From contig CAZSMU010000192.1 of the NCBI GenBank assembly GCA_964607915.1, positions 1-5,678 of the forward strand: a stretch of 5,678 nucleotides of DNA. Direction: 5' to 3'. Of this stretch, positions 1 to 5,678 are shown in pieces. The translations under genes were made by a program, and so were the position numbers. Under the pieces are notes generated by a model, which was not told the DNA's origin, made no database searches, and saw only the letters and a list, made by a program, of their open reading frames with translations. This DNA comes from JADJPL01 sp964607915. GTDB lineage: Bacteria > Bacteroidota > Bacteroidia > Chitinophagales > Saprospiraceae. Position 1 is the first letter of the stretch, and each line of letters opens with the position of its first letter.

Positions 1-29
1 ATTTCTCCAAAAGTGACAATTTTCTTCAT
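1..29 (-). CDS. Partial PfkB-family sugar kinase, N-terminus only (2-keto-3-deoxygluconate kinase-like)
   Basis: Only the first nine complete codons are inside the window, reading MKKIVTFGE, with a tenth codon beginning AT (Ile or Met). The gene continues past the left edge. This N-terminus, a short basic start followed by a hydrophobic strand and FGE, is typical of PfkB/ribokinase-fold sugar kinases. The form VTFGEIM in particular is what 2-keto-3-deoxygluconate kinases (KdgK) usually show. KdgK phosphorylates KDG with ATP in the cytoplasm, in the breakdown of uronic acids such as those from pectin or alginate. The gene lies downstream of the strong terminator at 218-261 on the same strand, so it should have its own promoter in 30-217. 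No clear Shine-Dalgarno precedes the ATG, which is normal for Bacteroidota. Nine residues cannot separate KdgK from fructokinase-like relatives, so no symbol is given. Confidence 0.6.
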
Positions 30-97
30 TGCTCGGTAATTTGATACGCGTTTTCTCCAAGATAACACGAGGATGAAATTCTTTTTCTTCTCACTGT

Positions 98-124
98 ATC
101 TTCGTTATCCTTTATGACGAAGAT
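98..124. promoter_or_regulatory. 27-bp imperfect inverted repeat upstream of the sugar kinase gene: candidate operator or leader hairpin
   Basis: The outer arms ATCTTCGT (98-105) and ACGAAGAT (117-124) are perfect 8-bp inverted repeats. Three more positions (106-108 against 114-116) extend the arms to 11 bp with one mismatch, which is a G-U pair in one RNA strand. The loop is five bases (109-113). The repeat lies 69 bases upstream of the kinase start codon in otherwise AT-rich sequence, and no T-run follows it on either strand. This fits a dimeric repressor or activator site, or a hairpin in the 5' untranslated region of the kinase mRNA. The arms are seen directly in the sequence; the role is inference. 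Confidence 0.35.
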
Positions 125-168
125 TTAAGCTATCTCCCTTAACGCCAGACGCAATTCTTGTGCAGAGC

Positions 169-187
169 GCGGTGCAACCGCTTTTTT
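169..187 (+). terminator. Weak hairpin followed by six T, possible + strand terminator
   Basis: GCGGT (169-173) and ACCGC (177-181) pair around a three-base loop and are followed directly by TTTTTT (182-187). A 5-bp GC-rich stem plus a U-tract is the minimum for an intrinsic terminator. No + strand gene is visible upstream, so it would only matter for antisense or small-RNA transcription coming from the kinase promoter region. It may be chance. Confidence 0.2.
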
Positions 188-217
188 CTGTCTTTGCCGA
201 CCCTTTGGAGTTGATGC

Positions 218-261
218 AAAAAGGCCCCTTTGCCGCTCATGAGCGGCAAAGGGGCCTTTTT
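218..261. terminator. Bidirectional intrinsic terminator, perfect 44-bp palindrome
   Basis: Positions 218-239 are the exact reverse complement of 240-261, with the axis between 239 and 240. The core is a GC-rich arm (GGCCCC, then TTTGCCGCTC) flanked by AAAAA on the left and TTTTT on the right, so either strand's transcript forms a long stem ending in a U-tract. It begins 21 bases after the stop codon of the hydrolase-like gene at 283 and is placed to end that minus-strand transcript. The symmetry would also stop any + strand transcription entering from the left. The symmetry breaks immediately outside (C at 217, A at 262). In RNA the innermost bases would form the loop. Confidence 0.87.
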
Positions 262-282
262 ACTTGAAAAATTCAAAGTGCC

Positions 283-1857
283 CTACTGTACGACGATCTT
301 ACTGGCTACAATGCCTTTTTCAAACCGCACTTGTGCAATGTAGATGCCCGGAGGCAACCCTTCTTTGCTCATTTCGTAGTAGCTGTCTTTCAGTTGTATC
401 GCCCCTTTCATGAGCTTGCCCTCTATATTGTAGATGGCGATATCGCGCATCGGATGCTCCGGGCTGGAGCGGAAGACGGCGATGTCGCTGACCGGGTTCG
501 GCGTGATTTGCAGGCCTACTTCGGTGGCGGGCAATACTTCGTGCGTGGAGGTGGCCAGGTTCAGCGCCAGGTACAAGCGGGGTACCGTGATGGAGAAGAT
601 GGTATCAATATACGCCATCCCCTTGGCCTTGGACATGTCCGGGTTGGTGCGCAAGCCGTTGAAGTGGAGCGTATCCGAGTTGAACGCATTGCGGCCGAGC
701 GCTGCGTTGGTGCCCAGTACGACCAGGTCGAGCGTAGCCTTGTTCCACCATTCCCAGGGGCCGGATTGAAAACCGCTCAGCAAGAACGGATACATGTTGT
801 CGGTGGACAGTTTGATTTTTTGCCCACGGTAGTCGATGTCCACATTGCTCAGTGCCTTGTTGCGCGCATTGACCGGGTTGGTAAGGTCGGTGTTGGCATC
901 AGCGATGGGTGCATTCACCTTCAGGTCGTTCGCCCTTTTGACTACAGAGTACGTGCCCGCGACGTTGACGACGAAATCACCTGTAGTAGGTACGATGACG
1001 GGGCCGTCGGCAAAGGGGGCAAAGGGGTCTGTGAGTACGTGGAATCCAATCACTACCGGCTCGTTTGCCTTGCCTTCCAGCCAGGAAATATCGCCCAGTG
1101 CACCGCCCATGTTGATGGCTGCTTTGAAGTCGGAACTGTATTCAGGCCAGTTGGCAAGGCACAGCGGCGTGTTCGTGGTGCCGTACAGGTTGCCGTTGAT
1201 GGTCGTGTCCACATAAGGCTTCAGGTCTTTGCCGATGAATTTTTCCAGTACGATTTCTTCCTTGAAGCGATCCAGGAAGGCAGCACCCATGGAGATGTAC
1301 CCTCCGGTGCCGTGGCCCCAGAGCGCGATCTTGCCGGGGTCAACTCCGTACGGGTTCCCGTCTACCGCTACGGATTTGCGGATGAAGCGGATGAGGGTGC
1401 GGGCGTCCTGGATACCGCGGTAAGCCGCGTTCAAGAGCGTGCCGGTGCGGATATCCTGGCCATCGGCACCTGTGGCCGTCGGGTTCCAGCCCTGGCGGTA
1501 GGTGGCATTGAAAACCACGTACCCCAATCGGGCGAGCCGGTTGCAGGTCTCCACGACGGCCGAGTCGGTACGGCTGCCCGTGATGCCACCGCTGAACAGC
1601 GGGGGTAGGAAGCTGCCTGTATGGAAGACCAGAACGGCGGGCCGGTTTTTAGCGTTGTCGCCGGCAGGGGTAAACACATTGACCTTGAGGTCAATGGGGC
1701 CGATGGGCGTAGAGAGTACGCTTATATTTCGGCCATACGTAACATCTGCCTGTACATTGACACCGCTGAATACCGGTTTCAGATAGCGGTCCTGCCCCAT
1801 AAGAGCAGTAGCAGCCATACTGAAAAACAATACTAAAAGCGTGTTGAGATTCTTCAT
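283..1857 (-). CDS. Secreted alpha/beta-hydrolase-fold protein with T9SS sorting domain, lacking the nucleophile serine
   Basis: The protein has 524 residues. Residues 1-22 form a Sec signal peptide (basic start, hydrophobic core, probable cleavage after MGQ). Residues about 55-280 resemble an esterase-type alpha/beta hydrolase: a strand leading to an oxyanion-hole-like HTGSF (79-83), an acidic/aromatic helix before the nucleophile elbow (about 148-160), then YGVDPGKIALW and the elbow GHGTGG (181-186), and a candidate acid in TDPFAPF (Asp277). The residue that should be the catalytic Ser is Gly183, and no obvious catalytic His motif is seen later. Residues about 447-524 are a T9SS type A sorting domain (ITPNPVSD, IYNIEG, LPPGIYIAQV, KIVVQ end), which directs export across the outer membrane to the surface or medium. 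The ATG at 1855-1857 is chosen because it gives the complete signal peptide. The gene starts 42 bases after the receptor gene, so the two are probably co-transcribed. The substrate is unknown. It could be a real esterase with altered chemistry, or a binding pseudoenzyme. Confidence 0.88.
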   Translation of the reverse strand: MKNLNTLLVLFFSMAATALMGQDRYLKPVFSGVNVQADVTYGRNISVLSTPIGPIDLKVNVFTPAGDNAKNRPAVLVFHTGSFLPPLFSGGITGSRTDSAVVETCNRLARLGYVVFNATYRQGWNPTATGADGQDIRTGTLLNAAYRGIQDARTLIRFIRKSVAVDGNPYGVDPGKIALWGHGTGGYISMGAAFLDRFKEEIVLEKFIGKDLKPYVDTTINGNLYGTTNTPLCLANWPEYSSDFKAAINMGGALGDISWLEGKANEPVVIGFHVLTDPFAPFADGPVIVPTTGDFVVNVAGTYSVVKRANDLKVNAPIADANTDLTNPVNARNKALSNVDIDYRGQKIKLSTDNMYPFLLSGFQSGPWEWWNKATLDLVVLGTNAALGRNAFNSDTLHFNGLRTNPDMSKAKGMAYIDTIFSITVPRLYLALNLATSTHEVLPATEVGLQITPNPVSDIAVFRSSPEHPMRDIAIYNIEGKLMKGAIQLKDSYYEMSKEGLPPGIYIAQVRFEKGIVASKIVVQ

Positions 1858-1899
1858 AACGAACCGTGTTTGATGAAAAGTGAGTTTTAATATAAATCG

Positions 1900-4725
1900 C
1901 TATTTTTTAGACCATTCATAGAGCACCGAAAGATAGGCCAGGCGCCCGATTCTCGGGCCGCCGTACGTCTGGAAGACCTGATTGTTCAACAAGTTGGACG
2001 CGCCGAGTTTGAAGGTCGTTTTCAGCTTGGGTGCCAGCCAGTTGATTTGGGCGTCGAGCAGGTCGTAGCCGGGGATGAAGCCAGTAAACTGGGGCGACCC
2101 CTCGAACTGAAAGCTGTCGATCCACTTGTAGTTGACGTTGAAGCCCAAATTTGGGATTCTTTGCCCGAACAGATTTACCTTTAGGTCTCTCCCGGCAAAG
2201 CCTATGTTGAATTTGTGCTCCGGGGTGTTGAACGCGGGGATAATCGGGTCGTCGCTTTGCGTATTCAGCCGGTTCCAGGAGTAATTGCCATTAAAGACGT
2301 ACTTTTTCCAGAAGTAGTAGTTAAACCCTATGGAGAATCCCTGTGTGGTCACTTTGTCCCGAGCGTTGGCCGCAACGCGATACGCCTGTATGTCTATAGG
2401 CAGACCAGTACGGGGGTCGAACGTGCCTTCTACGCCCAGGTTGAACCCGATAAAATCGCGGTAAAAGCTGTAGTAATACGTGGCATCTACATATACCTTG
2501 TCGAACAAGGTGCGCCGGAAACCGGCTTCCACGGTCTGTACCTTTTCCGGACGGATGGGCGCAACGTCGAAGTACTCCAGTTTCGCAGGGTTGAGCGTGT
2601 TGAGATAGTCTGCCAGGGATTCTATGGAAATCAGGTTGTTGAATCCGCTGAGGTTGCCGATGAGGATGGCACGCCCCACATTGTAGAACAGATACTGGTC
2701 GGCCAGGGTCGGGTTGCGGATGGCTGAAGAGAACGAAGCGCGGAGGGTCTGATCCGGGTTAGGTGAATAGACCAGCGATGCAGCGGGCGAAACCAGGTAA
2801 TCGAAGTTCTGGTTTTTATCCACCCGCATCGTAGCGCTGATTTTCAAGCGGGTATTCAATTCCAGGGTACCCCCGCCGTAGATGCCGAATTCATAGGTGT
2901 CTATGTTGCGACCGGCGGTATCGAGAAGGATAGAGCCTTTGGAATCCGGCGTATAGAGGCGGTAGTTGCCGCCGACGCGGAAGTCGAGGTCTGTGATAGA
3001 GCCCTGGCGTACCAAATCGTTGAAGGCGTATTCCCCCTGGAAGTGGAAGAGGGCAGAGCGGTCGTAGAACCGGGTTCCCCCTTCGAGGTAGGAGATTCGG
3101 CTGGTGATGTCGTTGAAGGCTTCGTTGAAGCGCTGGGTGCCCGGCTCATAAAAATCGGCGGTACCACTGATGGCCCGGGCTGCATTGGCGGAGGTTTGCG
3201 TCAGGGCGTGCCATACGGTCAGCGAGTCGAGGACGCTGGGGGAGCTGTAAAAAGCCCTCAAAGCAGCGTTGTACTCGTCGGGGCGCCCCAGATAGTTGAG
3301 GGGGCTGGGGAAGCCTTCTATTCGGCGCAACCTGGGCACCATGTTGATTTGCCAGTGCGAGACGTAGTCGGCGCGCCATTCGTTGTTTTCCTTGGCCTCC
3401 TGCTGTAGCTTCAGCGCGGTGAAGTAGGGGTCGAACGAGTCGCCGGCATCTTCGTGGGTGGCATAGAACCGCAGGAAGTAGGTGTCGGCCTTGCGCAGTT
3501 CGATGCGGTGTTGGAAAAACTGGATATTTCTCAGGCTGAAACGGTTGTCGCCCTGATAGACCGTGGTGCCAGTGCTGTAATTGGTGGCCAGGATGAGTTC
3601 CGGGGATTTGAAGGTTTGTGTGGGCTTGAGCCGATAGTGCAGGGCGAGGCCCGCTTTGAGGTTGTCGGAATCATAGTCCACCAAATCTTTTTCCGCATAT
3701 CCTTTCCGGTGTATGACCCCCATGCCCGGCACGGCAAAGGAGCCGCTGAAATCATTGGCGGGCAGGTACTCGTCGCCATAGATGTTGACCGCATCGTATC
3801 CCCCGGGGTTTTTCAGACCGGTCCTGGTGTCAAAAACGGGGTCGTAGTTGTCGGCGACCCAATCGTTGGCCTGGAAGTAGGCGAAGTTGATTTTGTAGGC
3901 AAAGCGCTCCTTGCCATTCTTATCCGTGAGCACATCGGCCCAGCGGACGCCGGTCTCGATAAGGCTGCGTTCTCCGCCTTTTACGGAGGCACTGAGCCCC
4001 TTGTGCAGAAAGGGGGATTTGGTTTCCATGCTGATGACCCCGTTGAAGGCGTTGGGTCCATAAAATGCCGAACTGGCCCCTACAATCAGGTTGACGCGGT
4101 TGACGTCGAGCTCGGAGGCGCCGAGGAAGTTGCCGAGGGAGAAGTTCAGCCCGGGCGACTGGTTGTCCACCCCGTCGATAATCTGGAGGGAACGCACCGG
4201 ACTGGTGCTGTTGAAGCCGCGGGTGTTGATGATCTTGAATCCGAGGCTGGCTGCCGTGAGATCCACATCCTTTAGGGAACCAAGCCCATCGTAAAAGTTG
4301 GCTGCCGGCGTTTCGCGGATGGCGATGTTGTCCAGGGTTTCCATGGTGAGCGGCGATTGGGCCTGCTTTTCAGAAAGGCGGCGGCCTTCGACCTCTACCG
4401 TGCTTATAGCCACTACGTCGGCCTCGAGTTCGATGGTGATGAATTTACCAGCTCCAGTGATTTCCACGCTTTTTTCAGCATAGCCGACATAGGAGGCTAC
4501 CAGCGTCAAAGGGAATTTTTGGCTGGTATTCAATACGAATTTTCCATCAAAATCGGTTACCACGCCATCCGTAGAACCTTTGACGACCACTGTGGCACTG
4601 ATTAAAGGCTCACCGCTTTCCCGGTCTTTAATCTCTCCCCGGATAACTCCCTGGGCATGCAATGCAGCTACAGGCAGGGCAAAAAAAAGGATGGTTAAGA
4701 GCTTATTTCTGATTCGGGCTTTCAT
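1900..4725 (-). CDS. TonB-dependent outer-membrane receptor with N-terminal carboxypeptidase-regulatory-like domain
   Basis: The protein has 941 residues, a usual length for Bacteroidota receptors of this type. Residues 1-24 are a signal peptide ending in ALHA, with Gln25 as the likely mature N-terminus. Residues about 26-102 form the beta-sandwich carboxypeptidase-regulatory-like domain (VIRGEIKDRESGEPLISATV, then GVVTDFDGKF and a VGY strand). Residues about 120-240 are the plug, with NTRGFNSTS (167-175), SLQIIDGVDN (179-188) and NLIVGASSAFYGPNAFNGVI (212-231). The rest is a 22-strand-type beta-barrel rich in aromatic alternating strands, with NLLNN and a final strand LSVLYEW just before the C-terminus. 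It would bind a substrate outside the cell and import it into the periplasm using TonB-ExbBD energy. No SusD-like lipoprotein follows and the plug lacks the usual SusC wording, so this is a solo receptor rather than a Sus pair. The substrate cannot be read from the sequence. The hydrolase-like gene lies 42 bases downstream and the ZIP gene 89 bases upstream. The start lacks a Shine-Dalgarno and sits behind an AT-rich leader. Confidence 0.95.
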   Translation of the reverse strand: MKARIRNKLLTILFFALPVAALHAQGVIRGEIKDRESGEPLISATVVVKGSTDGVVTDFDGKFVLNTSQKFPLTLVASYVGYAEKSVEITGAGKFITIELEADVVAISTVEVEGRRLSEKQAQSPLTMETLDNIAIRETPAANFYDGLGSLKDVDLTAASLGFKIINTRGFNSTSPVRSLQIIDGVDNQSPGLNFSLGNFLGASELDVNRVNLIVGASSAFYGPNAFNGVISMETKSPFLHKGLSASVKGGERSLIETGVRWADVLTDKNGKERFAYKINFAYFQANDWVADNYDPVFDTRTGLKNPGGYDAVNIYGDEYLPANDFSGSFAVPGMGVIHRKGYAEKDLVDYDSDNLKAGLALHYRLKPTQTFKSPELILATNYSTGTTVYQGDNRFSLRNIQFFQHRIELRKADTYFLRFYATHEDAGDSFDPYFTALKLQQEAKENNEWRADYVSHWQINMVPRLRRIEGFPSPLNYLGRPDEYNAALRAFYSSPSVLDSLTVWHALTQTSANAARAISGTADFYEPGTQRFNEAFNDITSRISYLEGGTRFYDRSALFHFQGEYAFNDLVRQGSITDLDFRVGGNYRLYTPDSKGSILLDTAGRNIDTYEFGIYGGGTLELNTRLKISATMRVDKNQNFDYLVSPAASLVYSPNPDQTLRASFSSAIRNPTLADQYLFYNVGRAILIGNLSGFNNLISIESLADYLNTLNPAKLEYFDVAPIRPEKVQTVEAGFRRTLFDKVYVDATYYYSFYRDFIGFNLGVEGTFDPRTGLPIDIQAYRVAANARDKVTTQGFSIGFNYYFWKKYVFNGNYSWNRLNTQSDDPIIPAFNTPEHKFNIGFAGRDLKVNLFGQRIPNLGFNVNYKWIDSFQFEGSPQFTGFIPGYDLLDAQINWLAPKLKTTFKLGASNLLNNQVFQTYGGPRIGRLAYLSVLYEWSKK

Positions 4726-4767
4726 ACCAAATTTGTATAAAGACTGGTTATTTAGATAAATTTTCGT

Positions 4768-4796
4768 TAAAAGTATAAAAAATCAGGGGAACACAA
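4768..4796 (-). promoter_or_regulatory. Candidate Bacteroidota-type promoter for the receptor-hydrolase unit
   Basis: Read on the minus strand, TTG (4796-4794) is followed after 18 bases by TACTTTTA (4775-4768). This matches the Bacteroidota pattern TTG, about 17-23 bases, TAnnTTTG at all but the last base. Initiation would fall near 4760, giving a leader of roughly 35 bases before the ATG at 4725. The 89-base gap between the ZIP and receptor genes is AT-rich. It contains no hairpin followed by a T-run on the minus strand, so read-through from the ZIP gene is also possible. The match is by eye and such short motifs arise by chance in AT-rich DNA. Confidence 0.35.
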
Positions 4797-4814
4797 TAGG
4801 TCTATCCTCTTTTT

Positions 4815-5537
4815 TCAAGTGGTCAGGACCGATACGATGAAACCGGACACAATGGCCGCAAATTTGCTCCAGGAAACCGCATGTTGCAGACCAGGGCTGC
4901 TTTCAAATAGAATGGACGTGGAAAGGTGCAAAAAAGAGCCGGTGACCAAGGCAAGCAGGAGGTACAAATGGTCGGGGGACAAGCCCGTCGCACTGGACAA
5001 AAAGGCAGCTCCCGGAGTGGCTAATGCAAACAAGGCCACAAGGGCCATGACCTTCCGCCGTTCAATATGCGCGTTTAACAACACACTGGCAAGCGCAAAG
5101 GCAGCCGGGGCTTTGTGGATTACAATACCGAAAAACAACTGGTCTGCTACCTGCCCGGCGTGCTGATGGGCCTCCAGATCTGCATAACCGCTCAGGGGAA
5201 GCCCTTCTACAAAGGCATGAATCAGCAATCCCAACATGACGGGTACGACCTGGATATGCTCCAAACGGTGCAAATGCCCGTGCTCAATCCCCTTTGACAG
5301 GGGCTCCAACAGGAGCTGTAGAGAAAATCCGCCCAGAATCCAGATACCTATGCCCCCCTTCGGCGCTGAAGCGTATAAGTCGGGAATCAAATGGGTGATC
5401 GCTAACCCCAATAGGTATGCTCCGCTAAAGGCGGTGAGCCATCTCGCCGTACCGTACTGGTCTGTGCGCAAAACAAGGGCAAAGCCCCCTCCCACTAATG
5501 CGGCGCCCGTCAGTAGCGCATATTCCCAAAGGTGCAT
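4815..5537 (-). CDS. ZIP-family divalent metal transporter
   Basis: The protein has 240 residues with about eight hydrophobic segments (roughly 3-22, 33-51, 61-80, 95-115, 131-153, 162-180, 188-206, 219-239), the ZIP family topology. Segment 2 carries HLIPD (49-53). Segment 4 carries the family motif as HAFVEG (His107, Glu111). Segment 5 carries HKAPAAF (141-147), where many ZIPs have HxxPEG. Between segments 3 and 4 lies a His-rich loop with HGHLH (86-90) and His94, a usual metal-binding feature. ZIP proteins move Zn, Fe, Mn or similar ions into the cytoplasm across the inner membrane; which metal cannot be told here. His107, Glu111 and His141 are kept, but the segment 5 Glu is Ala145 and the position after His107 is Ala, so the second metal site looks incomplete. 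The ATG at 5535-5537 is chosen because no upstream ATG lies in frame before a stop. An AGGAAA (5544-5539) sits unusually close to it. The receptor gene follows after 89 bases on the same strand. Confidence 0.93.
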   Translation of the reverse strand: MHLWEYALLTGAALVGGGFALVLRTDQYGTARWLTAFSGAYLLGLAITHLIPDLYASAPKGGIGIWILGGFSLQLLLEPLSKGIEHGHLHRLEHIQVVPVMLGLLIHAFVEGLPLSGYADLEAHQHAGQVADQLFFGIVIHKAPAAFALASVLLNAHIERRKVMALVALFALATPGAAFLSSATGLSPDHLYLLLALVTGSFLHLSTSILFESSPGLQHAVSWSKFAAIVSGFIVSVLTT

Positions 5538-5678
5538 GTTTCCTGTGTTTTTGTTATTCAGGGTTTGGAAGCGTGTACAGCGAAGGCTGGTTTTTCGATG
5601 CGGTTAGGGCAAAGAGGCGCCCTTTTATTAGACTTGTTGCGCGGGGAATCATCAAGGGGTCAAAAAGGCCCTTTTTCG
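5538..5678. other. Region upstream of the ZIP gene, no gene recognised
   Basis: These 141 bases hold no protein I recognise. On the minus strand one frame is open from the window edge to a TAA at 5554-5556, ending 16 bases before the ZIP start. It could be the tail of an upstream gene, but its 41 or so codons show no family signature. On the + strand a frame opens with ATG at 5598 and runs off the edge (27 codons, MRLGQRGALLLDLL and onward), also unrecognised. AAAAAGG, C, CCTTTTT (5662-5676) is a short symmetrical run that cannot fold into a good stem as it stands. No convincing ZIP promoter was found. Confidence 0.4.

Noticed and set aside
1..60. Repeated TTTCTCCAA at 2-10 and 52-60
   Set aside because: This is a nine-base direct repeat with one copy inside the kinase coding sequence. 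There is no third copy and no regular spacing, so it is most likely chance.
73..117. Short + strand frame MKFFFFSLYLRYPL after a purine-rich stretch
   Set aside because: It has only 14 codons, its hydrophobic content follows from T-rich DNA, and it lies in the upstream region of the kinase gene on the other strand.
331..1608. A 425-codon open frame on the + strand, opposite the hydrolase-like gene
   Set aside because: It lies wholly antisense to a gene with clear signal peptide, fold and T9SS domain. Its translation has no recognisable family, and it is rich in Arg, Val and Gly as expected from the complement of a GC-biased coding frame.
3454..4275. A 273-codon open frame on the + strand, opposite the receptor gene
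   Set aside because: It is antisense to the plug and early barrel of the receptor, whose motifs are unmistakable. The translation shows no domain, and the open frame follows from codon bias on the other strand.
4786..4816. Possible + strand hairpin AGGGGA / TCCTCT followed by a T-run in the ZIP-receptor gap
   Set aside because: The stem is six pairs with one wobble and a 14-base loop. There is no + strand gene to terminate, and on the minus strand there is no following T-run, so it is not a terminator for the ZIP gene.
5606..5626. AGGGC / GCCCT hairpin followed by TTTT on the + strand
   Set aside because: The stem is only five pairs with an eight-base loop and a short T-run, and no + strand gene ends here.
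1..5678. CRISPR arrays, tRNA or rRNA genes, insertion sequences, phage or defence genes
   Set aside because: I looked for spaced direct repeats, tRNA-like cloverleaf segments, terminal inverted repeats and transposase, integrase or nuclease motifs, and found none.

Overview
The window reads as chromosomal DNA of a Bacteroidota member, probably an environmental lineage of moderate GC such as the Saprospirales or Chitinophagales; that finer placement is inference. The evidence for the phylum is a C-terminal type IX secretion (T9SS) sorting domain on one protein, a TonB-dependent receptor with an N-terminal carboxypeptidase-regulatory-like domain on another, AT-rich leaders with little Shine-Dalgarno signal, and a possible Bacteroidota-type promoter.

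All recognisable genes lie on the minus strand, so transcription runs from right to left. From the right: 5538-5678 is upstream sequence with no gene I can name. 4815-5537 encodes a ZIP-family metal transporter of the inner membrane. After an 89-base gap with a candidate promoter, 1900-4725 encodes a large outer-membrane TonB-dependent receptor. After only 42 bases, 283-1857 encodes a secreted alpha/beta-hydrolase-fold protein with a T9SS sorting domain. A perfect 44-bp palindrome with T-runs on both strands (218-261) closes the unit as an intrinsic terminator. The next 188 bases hold a 27-bp inverted repeat and a weak hairpin, and then the first nine codons of a gene that runs off the left edge. 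Its N-terminus fits a PfkB-family sugar kinase, probably of the 2-keto-3-deoxygluconate kinase type.

The receptor and the hydrolase-like protein are very likely co-transcribed, and the ZIP gene may read into them because no terminator separates it. A receptor beside a surface or secreted hydrolase suggests capture or processing of a substrate outside the cell followed by TonB-driven import. The ZIP gene hints at a metal link, but nothing in the receptor sequence fixes its substrate, and no SusD-like lipoprotein accompanies it.

The most notable point is that the hydrolase-like protein has glycine where the family normally has its catalytic serine (GHGTGG instead of GxSxGG). It may therefore be a binding protein or pseudoenzyme rather than an esterase. 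I do not see a clearly new multi-gene system; the window is otherwise fairly ordinary Bacteroidota chromosome.
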